This document shows positions 1-5,194 of a stretch of DNA of 6,658 nucleotides, piece by piece. Location: the NCBI GenBank assembly GCA_003134675.1, contig PLBZ01000043.1, positions 1,038 through 7,695 on the forward strand, given 5' to 3'. The translations under genes and the position numbers were made by a program. Within the stretch, counting starts at the first letter, position 1. The number at the start of each line of letters is the position of its first letter. Source of the stretch: Solirubrobacterales bacterium (GTDB lineage Bacteria > Actinomycetota > Thermoleophilia > Solirubrobacterales > Solirubrobacteraceae). Below the pieces are notes generated by a model, which was not told where the DNA came from, ran no database searches, and worked only from the letters and a program-made list of their open reading frames with translations.

Positions 1-270
1 GAATACCTGTCGACGTTGATCTACGTCTACACGCTGCTGATCATTCTCTACATCGTGATCCAGCTGCTGTTCTCAGTCGGCCTGCGTCCTCCGTACTCGC
101 GTGCGAGCGACATCGTGCTGGGGTTCCTGCGCGACGTCTGTGAGCCGTTCCTGCGTGTCTTTCGCCGCCTGATTCCCCCGTTCGGGGGGATCGACTTCAG
201 CCCGATCCTCGCCATCGTCACCCTGGAGATCCTCAACAGCCTCATCGTCCAGGGCCTGATCCACGGCTGA
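1..270 (+). CDS. YggT family membrane protein (5' partial)
   Basis: The frame is open from the first base and ends at TGA 268-270, giving 89 residues in the window. A TTG at 16 could be a start, but the residues before it continue the hydrophobic segment, so the true start probably lies just upstream. YggT proteins are usually about 80-100 residues. A first membrane segment (about residues 5-26) leads to a loop, then the family hallmark CEPFLRVFRRLIPPFGGIDFS (a Pro/Arg-rich 'RRLIPP' followed by 'GGIDFSP'), then a second membrane segment ending near the C-terminus. The family's molecular function is poorly defined. In Gram-positive bacteria and actinobacteria it often sits near sepF, divIVA and other division genes, which fits lspA starting 6 nt downstream. 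I infer an integral membrane protein linked to division or envelope organisation. Family assignment is good; function is unknown. Confidence 0.85.
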   Translation, partial: EYLSTLIYVYTLLIILYIVIQLLFSVGLRPPYSRASDIVLGFLRDVCEPFLRVFRRLIPPFGGIDFSPILAIVTLEILNSLIVQGLIHG

Positions 271-276
271 GCCCGG

Positions 277-750
277 GTGAGCTCCCCTCGAGCCGTCAGC
301 GCCTGGGTTCGCGTCGGGCTGGTCCTGCTCGTGGTGGTCGTCGCTGACCAGCTCTCAAAGCACGCGATCCGGCACGGGATCGTCCCCGGCGAAGAACACA
401 AGGTGTTGCCGGGACTCGGGTTCGTGAACACTCGCAACCACGGCGTCGCCTTCGGCTTTCTCCCTCCGAGCCACATCGGCGTGACGCTCGTGATCGGCCT
501 CGCGCTGCTCGCGCTGCTCGTCTACTTCGCGCGCCACGCCACCCGCGCGCTGATGTGGTTGCCCACCGGCATGCTGATCGGCGGTGCGCTCGGCAACATC
601 CTTGACCGCGTGCGCGACGGATCGGTGACCGACTTCATCAAGCTACCCCTCGGTTGGCCGCCCTTCAACCTCGCCGACACCTCTATCACGCTGGGCGTGC
701 TGCTCCTGATCTTTGCGATCGAGGGCCCGCGCAAGGACCCCGTCCCGTGA
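277..750 (+). CDS. lspA: Lipoprotein signal peptidase (signal peptidase II)
   Basis: Integral membrane aspartyl protease of 157 residues that removes the signal peptide of prolipoproteins after lipid attachment to the lipobox cysteine. Visible family motifs in order are ADQLSK (residues 23-28), NHGVAFG (54-60), GGALGNILDR (102-111) with catalytic Asp110, VTDF (117-120), and FNLADTSI (130-137) with catalytic Asp134. Four membrane segments are apparent at roughly 11-23, 66-84, 92-108 and 134-149. Length matches the usual 150-170 residues. GTG at 277 is the only sensible start: it gives a short N-terminal tail before the first membrane helix and lies 6 nt after the yggT stop. The stop TGA overlaps the GTG of the next gene (GTGA, 747-750), suggesting coupled translation. 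The lspA-pseudouridine synthase pairing is common in bacteria. No missing key residue was seen. Confidence 0.96.
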   Translation: MSSPRAVSAWVRVGLVLLVVVVADQLSKHAIRHGIVPGEEHKVLPGLGFVNTRNHGVAFGFLPPSHIGVTLVIGLALLALLVYFARHATRALMWLPTGMLIGGALGNILDRVRDGSVTDFIKLPLGWPPFNLADTSITLGVLLLIFAIEGPRKDPVP

Positions 751-1430
751 TTGACTCTCCACCATTCACGATCGCCTATCGAGACGACCATCTGCTGGTC
801 ATCGACAAGGCGCCCGGGTTGGTCGTGCACCCCGCTCGCGGGCACCGGGAGGGGACGCTCGCACAGCTGCTGGCTGGGCTGGCCGCCGGCGGTGAACCAG
901 GGCGGCCCGGAATTGTGCATCGACTGGATCGCGACACCTCAGGACTGCTCGTAGTCTCGCGCTCGGAGGAGGCCCACAGGCTGCTGCAGGCGGCACTCGC
1001 AGAGCGGCGCATCGAGCGCGAGTACACCGCGCTGGTCGAGGGACGACCGCCGGCGCGCAGCGGGACGATCGAGGCCCCGATCGGTCGTGATGAGCGCGTG
1101 CGCACGCGCATGAGCGTCGGCGGAGTCAGCCCGCGCGAGGCTCGCACCCACTTCACGCTCGACCGTGCGCTCCCGAGGACCTCGCTCCTGCGTCTGCGCC
1201 TGGAGACCGGGCGCACCCACCAGATCCGTGTCCACCTGCAGGCGATCGGCCATCCTGTTTGCGGCGATCCCGAGTATGGCACCGCGGGTCTACTCGGACT
1301 GGAGCGCCAGTTCCTGCACGCCACACGCCTCTCCTTCGAGCATCCCTTCACGGGCGCGCACGTCGAGGTCGACTCCCCACTCCCCGCCGACCTTCAGAGC
1401 GCGCTCGAGCGCGCCGAGGAGCTATCCTGA
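747..1430 (+). CDS. RluA/RluD-family pseudouridine synthase, no S4 domain
   Basis: Predicted to isomerise uridine to pseudouridine in structured RNA (23S rRNA and/or tRNA). The catalytic domain starts almost at once (YRDDHLLVIDKAPGLVVHPA, residues 11-30). It contains the family active-site motif HRLDRDTSGLLVV (58-70) with catalytic Asp61, a REYTALVEG segment (91-99), the GRTHQIRVHL motif (155-164) and GHPVCGDPEYG (168-178), ending with the expected C-terminal strand. GTG 747 is chosen because the homology begins there, AAGGA at 733-737 gives a ribosome binding site 9 nt upstream, and it overlaps the lspA stop by 4 nt. At 227 residues it is shorter than RluD (usually about 300 with an N-terminal S4 domain) and closer to RluA length. 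No S4-like sequence is seen upstream in this frame. Gene order suggests an RluD origin; substrate specificity cannot be read from the sequence. Confidence 0.92.
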   Translation: MIDSPPFTIAYRDDHLLVIDKAPGLVVHPARGHREGTLAQLLAGLAAGGEPGRPGIVHRLDRDTSGLLVVSRSEEAHRLLQAALAERRIEREYTALVEGRPPARSGTIEAPIGRDERVRTRMSVGGVSPREARTHFTLDRALPRTSLLRLRLETGRTHQIRVHLQAIGHPVCGDPEYGTAGLLGLERQFLHATRLSFEHPFTGAHVEVDSPLPADLQSALERAEELS

Positions 1431-1436
1431 GCTCCT
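1417..1436 (+). repeat. 7-bp inverted repeat across the pseudouridine synthase stop codon
   Basis: AGGAGCT at 1417-1423 and AGCTCCT at 1430-1436 are perfect inverted repeats around a 6-nt loop that contains most of the stop codon. There is no T-run after it, so it is not a convincing intrinsic terminator. It could be a weak pause or RNA-end stabilising hairpin, or chance in GC-rich DNA. Confidence 0.35.
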
Positions 1437-1452
1437 AACCAGACTCTTCGAC

Positions 1453-1528
1453 CCGTGCGGCAACGGATCGCGGCCCTGCCCGGATAGCGACACTCGTCGT
1501 GAGCTCCGGGTCCGCTCCACCCGCACGG
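1453..1528 (+). promoter_or_regulatory. Candidate structured rpsB mRNA leader (long irregular hairpin)
   Basis: This is the core of the only sizeable intergenic gap (1431-1557). By hand it folds into nested pairs: 1453-1460 with 1521-1528 (8 bp, CCGTGCGG/CCGCACGG), 1465-1467 with 1516-1518, 1470-1473 with 1512-1515, 1479-1484 with 1505-1510 (CCCGGA/TCCGGG), 1487-1488 with 1503-1504, and 1491-1493 with 1499-1501, closing on a 5-nt loop. That is 26 Watson-Crick pairs in 76 nt, with small bulges at 1468-1469 and 1485-1486. The RNA after it (1529-1557) is more A-rich, appears unpaired and carries the Shine-Dalgarno sequence. In E. coli and relatives, S2 represses its own rpsB-tsf mRNA through a 5' leader structure, so an analogous role is plausible. 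High GC makes chance stems common, so function is inferred and not shown. No clear promoter was identified upstream. Confidence 0.5.
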
Positions 1529-1546
1529 CATCCAATCGCATACAAA

Positions 1547-1552
1547 AGGGAG
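1547..1552 (+). promoter_or_regulatory. Ribosome binding site of rpsB
   Basis: AGGGAG, within an A-rich stretch (AAAAGGGAGT), lies 5 nt before GTG 1558. It decides the start: the rpsB frame is open far upstream through the leader with no stop, but only this GTG has a strong site and matches where S2 proteins begin. Confidence 0.8.
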
Positions 1553-1557
1553 TAACC

Positions 1558-2547
1558 GTGGCTCAAGTAGGCATAGCGGAGCTGCTGGAGGCCGGCGTCC
1601 ATTTCGGTCACCAGACACGCCGTTGGAACCCAAAGATGCGCCGCTTCATCCATGGCGAGCGCGGCGGCATCTACGTCATCGACCTGCTCAAGACCTCCGC
1701 GGCGCTGAACCAGGCGCAGGAGTTCGCCGGGACGATCGCCCACCGCGGCGGAACCGTGCTGTTCGTCGGCACCAAGAAGCAGGCTCGCGACACGATCAAG
1801 GATGTCGCCGAAGCATCCGAGATGCCGTTCGTCAACCATCGCTGGCTGGGCGGGCTGCTGACCAACTTCCAGACGATCAGCCAGCGCATCCGCCGACTGC
1901 ACGACCTCGAACGCTACGAGGCCGATGGCCAGCTCGCGCTGCTGCCCACGCGCGAGCGGATGGCCGCACAGGCCGATCTCGCCAAGCTGCGCGCCAACCT
2001 GGGCGGCGTGAAGAACATGCAGCGCGTACCCGACGCGATGTTTGTGATCGACCTGAAAACTGAGGAGATCGCTGTCAAAGAGGCCCGGCGCCTGCGGATC
2101 CCGATCATCGGCCTCGTCGACACCAACTGCGACCCGGACGGGATCGACTTCGTGATTCCCGGCAACGACGATGCGATCCGCTCCTGCGCGCTGATCACCC
2201 AGGCGATCGGCCAGGTGGTCTCCGAGGGGCATTCCGTGTTCCGCGCCGAGGAGGATCGCGCCCGCCTCCAGGCCGAGGAGAAGGCCCGCATCGAGGCGGA
2301 GGCCCGCGCCAAGCGCGAGGCCGAGGAGCAAGCCAAGCGCGAGGCTGCCGAGCTCCAGGCCCGTGAGCAGGCTGAGCGTGCGGCCGAGGCGCCCGCGCCG
2401 ACGGCGGCGACTCCAGCTGCTGAGGCCGCGGCAGAGCCACTGCCAGCGGCGGTTCCAAGCACGCCGGCCGAGACTCCTGCGGCCGAGTCCCCGGCGGAGG
2501 AGCCGGCTCAGGTCCCGGCCACGGAGGAGGCATCGAACGCCTCATGA
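1558..2547 (+). CDS. rpsB: 30S ribosomal protein S2 with long C-terminal extension
   Basis: S2 is a late-assembling small-subunit protein at the head-body junction; it helps recruit S1 in bacteria that have it. The canonical S2 fold spans about residues 1-228. Hallmarks are GVHFGHQTRRWNPKM (13-27), FVGTKKQA (69-76), FVNHRWLGGLLTNF (91-104), a coiled-coil arm around 105-150, and PDAMFVIDLKTE through GLVDTNCDPDGIDFVIPGNDDA (158-206). GTG 1558 is supported by a strong ribosome binding site and by homology. The protein is 329 residues against about 230-260 usually. The extra 100 residues comprise a charged Ala/Glu/Arg/Lys stretch (229-277), likely a helix or coiled coil, then a tail (278-329) of Ala, Pro, Glu, Ser and Thr with no Lys or Arg, likely disordered. 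The stop overlaps tsf as ATGA. A structured leader upstream suggests autoregulation. Confidence 0.97.
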   Translation: MAQVGIAELLEAGVHFGHQTRRWNPKMRRFIHGERGGIYVIDLLKTSAALNQAQEFAGTIAHRGGTVLFVGTKKQARDTIKDVAEASEMPFVNHRWLGGLLTNFQTISQRIRRLHDLERYEADGQLALLPTRERMAAQADLAKLRANLGGVKNMQRVPDAMFVIDLKTEEIAVKEARRLRIPIIGLVDTNCDPDGIDFVIPGNDDAIRSCALITQAIGQVVSEGHSVFRAEEDRARLQAEEKARIEAEARAKREAEEQAKREAAELQAREQAERAAEAPAPTAATPAAEAAAEPLPAAVPSTPAETPAAESPAEEPAQVPATEEASNAS

Positions 2548-3149
2548 GCCCCGCCGAGATCTCAGCACAAGACGTAAAGGCCCTGCGCGAGCGCACGGGC
2601 GCCGGCATGATGGACTGCAAGAAGGCCCTCTCCGAGGCGGGCGGCGACATCGAGCGAGCGATCGAGATCCTGCGTGTCAAGCAGGGCAAGAAAGTCCAAG
2701 ATCTCGGCGAGCGAGTGGCCACCGAGGGCACCGTGCAGGCCTACGTCCACGCGGGCGCCAAGGTCGGGGTGCTGATCGAGGTCGACTGCAACACCGACTT
2801 CGTGGCCACCAACGAGGACTTCGTGCGCTTCGCGCGTGACGTGGCCATGCAGATCGCCGCCACCCCGACGGTCTCCTACGTCAGCCGCGAGGACGTCCCC
2901 GCCGATCGGCGCGACGCCGAGGCGCGCATCCACGAGCTCCAGGCGGCCGATAAGCCCGAGAACATCCGCGAGAAGATCGTCTCCGGCAAGCTCGACTCGT
3001 GGCTCTCGAGCATCGTTCTGCTCGAGCAGGAGATGCACAACCCGAAGTTCGAGGGCAAGACCGTTCAGCGGCTGCGCGACGAGCTGACCGCCACCACCGG
3101 CGAGAACGTCGTGATACGCCGCTTCACGCGGTTTGCAGTAGGTCAATAG
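2544..3149 (+). CDS. tsf: Elongation factor Ts, short form
   Basis: EF-Ts is the nucleotide exchange factor that releases GDP from EF-Tu during translation elongation. The N-terminal UBA-like module is clear (VKALRERTGAGMMDCKKAL, residues 11-29). Next come RVATEGTVQAYVH (58-69) and the signature VDCNTDFVATNEDF (80-93), with Asp85-Phe86 of TDFV at the EF-Tu contact known from E. coli. The protein is 201 residues, whereas E. coli and mycobacterial EF-Ts are about 270-283. It resembles the short Thermus-type form, which lacks part of the duplicated core and C-terminal module. Nothing suggests a frameshift: the C-terminus ends in a normal-looking strand (ENVVIRRFTRFAVG), and pyrH begins 11 nt later. 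ATG 2544 overlaps the rpsB stop; GGAGGAGG at 2523-2530 is 13 nt upstream, rather distant, so coupling with rpsB translation probably helps initiation. Confidence 0.97.
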   Translation: MSPAEISAQDVKALRERTGAGMMDCKKALSEAGGDIERAIEILRVKQGKKVQDLGERVATEGTVQAYVHAGAKVGVLIEVDCNTDFVATNEDFVRFARDVAMQIAATPTVSYVSREDVPADRRDAEARIHELQAADKPENIREKIVSGKLDSWLSSIVLLEQEMHNPKFEGKTVQRLRDELTATTGENVVIRRFTRFAVGQ

Positions 3150-3160
3150 GCTCTCGGCGG

Positions 3161-3907
3161 ATGGCCGACCCCGCCTTCAAACGCATCCTGCTGAAGCTCT
3201 CCGGCGAGGCGCTGATGGGTGAGCTGAAGTACGGCACCGATCCCGACCGCGTGCTCGCCGTCGCGCGACAGGTGAGCGACGTGCGCGACCGCGGAGTGGA
3301 GGTGGCGATCGTGGTCGGCGCAGGCAATATCTACCGTGGCATGAAGGGCGCCGCCGCGGGCATGGACCGCGCGACCGCCGACTACATGGGGATGGTCGCG
3401 ACCGTGCTCAACGCGCTGCCGCTACAGGACGCGCTCGAGAAGCAGGGCAGCCCCACGCGCGTGCAGTCCGCGCTGGGGATCTCCGAGGTGGCCGAGCCCT
3501 ACATCCGCCGCCGCGCGATGCGTCATCTCGAGAAGGGGCGCGTGGTGATCTTCGCGGCCGGTACCGGCAACCCGTTCTTCACGACCGACACCGCCGCCGC
3601 GCTGCGCGCCGCGGAGATCCACGCGGAGATCATCCTGATGGCCAAGAACGGCGTGCAGGGTGTCTATACGGCCGACCCAGCGGTGGACCCGAGCGCGAAG
3701 TTCATCCCCGAGATCACGCACATGGAGGCGATCGAGCGCCGCCTGCGGGTAATGGACTCGACCGCGCTGGCACTGTGCATGGAGAACTCGATGCCACTGA
3801 ACGTGTTCAACATGGACGATGCGACAAGCGTCCCGCGGATAATCTCAGGCGAACGCGTGGGCACCTTGGTAACGACATCTCGAGGAGACAGCGATGCCCC
3901 CAGCTGA
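3161..3907 (+). CDS. pyrH: UMP kinase (uridylate kinase)
   Basis: Cytosolic hexameric enzyme of the amino-acid-kinase fold that phosphorylates UMP to UDP with ATP, the step feeding UTP, CTP and UDP-sugar synthesis. In this family GTP usually activates and UTP inhibits. The protein is 248 residues, a normal length. Motifs are LLKLSGEAL (10-18), VVGAGNIYRG (51-60), DYMGM (74-78), FAAGTGNPFFTTDTAA (131-146) for UMP/phosphate binding, NGVQGVYTADP (163-173), and MDSTALALC (198-206). The glycine-rich loop reads GAGN where E. coli, Bacillus and mycobacterial enzymes have GGGN. ATG 3161 is chosen because homology starts there; the ribosome binding site is weak (GGCGG directly before the ATG), so coupling to tsf, which ends 11 nt upstream, is likely. 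The last 14 nt overlap frr and also encode part of a polar C-terminal tail. Confidence 0.97.
   Translation: MADPAFKRILLKLSGEALMGELKYGTDPDRVLAVARQVSDVRDRGVEVAIVVGAGNIYRGMKGAAAGMDRATADYMGMVATVLNALPLQDALEKQGSPTRVQSALGISEVAEPYIRRRAMRHLEKGRVVIFAAGTGNPFFTTDTAAALRAAEIHAEIILMAKNGVQGVYTADPAVDPSAKFIPEITHMEAIERRLRVMDSTALALCMENSMPLNVFNMDDATSVPRIISGERVGTLVTTSRGDSDAPS
3882..3887 (+). promoter_or_regulatory. Ribosome binding site of frr, inside pyrH
   Basis: GAGGAG lies 6 nt before ATG 3894 and within the last codons of pyrH. It supports the frr start even though that start overlaps pyrH by 14 nt, and suggests frr can be initiated independently. Confidence 0.75.
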
Positions 3908-4469
3908 GAACGTGATCGACGAGTTGCTGGCCGACGCGCGCGAGCGGATGACCAAGTCACTGGAGTCCGCCCATCACGAGTTCTCGACCGTGCGCACCGG
4001 GCGTGCCAGTCCGTCGTTGCTAGATCGCATCGTCGTCGACTATTACGGGGCGATGACGCCGCTGAACCAGCTCGCCACGATCTCTGCCCCCGAGGCCCGT
4101 TTGATCACGGTGCAGCCGTATGACAAGACCTCGATCAAGGAGATCGAGAAAGCGATCAACGAGTCAGATGTCGGCCTGAACCCCTCCAACGATGGAAACC
4201 TCGTGCGCCTGGCGGTGCCAGAGCTGACCGAGGAGCGCAGGCACGAGCTGGTCAAGATCGTCCGCAACCTCGCCGAGGAGGGGCGCGTGGCGATCCGCAA
4301 CGTGCGCCGCGACACGATGCAGCAGCTGCGCGAACTGAAGTCCGACGGGCAGGCCAGCTCTGACGATGAGCATCGCGCCGAGGTGGAGTTGCAGAAGCTC
4401 ACCGACGCCAAGATCGGCGAGCTCGACGGCGTGCTGAAGGCCAAGGAAGAGGAGATCCTCGAGGTCTGA
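3894..4469 (+). CDS. frr: Ribosome recycling factor
   Basis: RRF works with EF-G to split the post-termination ribosome from mRNA so it can be reused. The protein is 191 residues (usual about 185). Domain I, a three-helix bundle, is made of residues 1-30 and about 106-191. Domain II (about 31-105) is the hinged beta-rich part. Hallmarks are VRTGRASPSLLD (33-45), YYGAMTPLNQLATIS (50-64), GLNPSNDGNLVRLAVP (94-109), LTEERRHELVK (111-121) and the AIRNVRRD segment (133-140), whose arginines contact 23S rRNA in known structures. No key residue is missing. The ATG at 3894 has a good ribosome binding site (GAGGAG) and overlaps pyrH by 14 nt; the stop TGA shares one base with the uppS start (TGATG). 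The pyrH-frr pairing is near-universal in bacteria. Confidence 0.98.
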   Translation: MPPAENVIDELLADARERMTKSLESAHHEFSTVRTGRASPSLLDRIVVDYYGAMTPLNQLATISAPEARLITVQPYDKTSIKEIEKAINESDVGLNPSNDGNLVRLAVPELTEERRHELVKIVRNLAEEGRVAIRNVRRDTMQQLRELKSDGQASSDDEHRAEVELQKLTDAKIGELDGVLKAKEEEILEV

Positions 4470-5194
4470 TGGCGCCCACCGTCGAACGGGAGGGCCAGAG
4501 CTTGGATTTGGATGTGGACCACACCCATCCCTCACATCCCCGGTACGTCGCCATCATCACCGACGGGAACGGCCGCTGGGCGCGCGCCCATGGCCTGCCG
4601 GTCAACGAGGGTCACAGCGCGGGCGCCGACACGGTCAAGGCGCGTCTGCGCGATGCCGCCGAGCTCGGGATCGAGGAGCTGACCGTCTATTCGTTCTCGA
4701 CCGAGAACTGGTCGCGTCCCGCCGCGGAGGTGCAGGGTCTGATCGCGATGTTCTCAAAACGCATCGCCGGCGAGACCCCGGAGTTGCACGAGGAGGGTGT
4801 GCGGATGCGCTTCATCGGGCGGCGCGAGGGCATCAGCGAGCAGCTCGTAAAGCAGATGGACGGGGCGGAAGCTTTGACCGCCGCCAACGAGCGGATCACG
4901 CTGTTCGTGGCTTTCAACTATGGCGGCCGCGCCGAGATCCTCGACGCCGCGCGACGCTTCTCCGGGAGCACCGAAGAGGAGTTCCGCCAATGTCTGTATG
5001 CGCCGGAGATGCACGATCCTGACCTGATCATCCGCACCAGCGGCGAGCGGCGCCTGTCCAACTACCTGCTGTGGCAGTCCGCTTACTCGGAGCTCGTCTT
5101 CCGCGACGAGCTGTGGCCGGACTTCACGCGCGAGGCGCTCGAGCAGTCGCTGGCCGAGTTCTCAGAGCGCCGCCGGCGCTTCGGCGGACGATGA
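4469..5194 (+). CDS. uppS: Isoprenyl transferase (undecaprenyl diphosphate synthase family)
   Basis: Cis-prenyltransferase that extends an allylic diphosphate with isopentenyl diphosphate, normally making the C55 carrier for peptidoglycan and wall polymers. It is 241 residues, typical length, with about 20 poorly conserved N-terminal residues. Motifs are YVAIITDGNGRWA (26-38) with catalytic Asp32, EGHSAG (47-52) with His49, VYSFSTENWSRP (73-84), ANERITLFVAFNYGG (139-153), LIIRTSGERRLSNYLLWQ (186-203) with Arg189 and Arg195, AYSELVF (205-211) with Glu208, and the terminal RRRRFGG. Two positions are unusual: Thr31 where Met is usual, and Val45 where E. coli has Arg39, a substrate diphosphate ligand. 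Product chain length cannot be determined here; cis-prenyltransferases making shorter products exist in actinobacteria. ATG 4469 shares one base with the frr stop; a short GAGG at 4461-4464 precedes it. Confidence 0.94.
   Translation: MAPTVEREGQSLDLDVDHTHPSHPRYVAIITDGNGRWARAHGLPVNEGHSAGADTVKARLRDAAELGIEELTVYSFSTENWSRPAAEVQGLIAMFSKRIAGETPELHEEGVRMRFIGRREGISEQLVKQMDGAEALTAANERITLFVAFNYGGRAEILDAARRFSGSTEEEFRQCLYAPEMHDPDLIIRTSGERRLSNYLLWQSAYSELVFRDELWPDFTREALEQSLAEFSERRRRFGGR

Noticed and set aside
654..746. Earlier ATG start for the pseudouridine synthase
   Set aside because: This stretch encodes the conserved FNLAD end of LspA in another frame, and the extra residues do not resemble an S4 domain.
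1417..1436. Intrinsic terminator after the pseudouridine synthase gene
   Set aside because: The inverted repeat is only 7 bp and has no following T-run, so it is listed as a repeat and not as a terminator.
1499..1555. 18-codon GTG-started frame ending 2 nt before the rpsB start, a possible leader peptide
   Set aside because: No ribosome binding site precedes it and its start lies inside the predicted hairpin. Short open frames are expected by chance in GC-rich DNA.
1165..1557. In-frame upstream extension of rpsB to an earlier start
   Set aside because: The frame is open but overlaps the pseudouridine synthase in another frame. S2 homology and the strong ribosome binding site both place the start at GTG 1558.
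1435..2331. Open frame on the - strand, 298 codons, opposite rpsB
   Set aside because: It mirrors the rpsB codons, including the charged extension, and shows no family motif. rpsB is certain on the + strand.
2242..2544. Frameshift or fusion explaining the S2 tail
   Set aside because: The frame is continuous, the codon bias is unchanged, the stop overlaps tsf in the usual ATGA fashion, and no second domain is recognisable.
2999..3160. N-terminal extension of pyrH into tsf
   Set aside because: The extra residues are a shadow of tsf; UMP kinase homology begins at ATG 3161.
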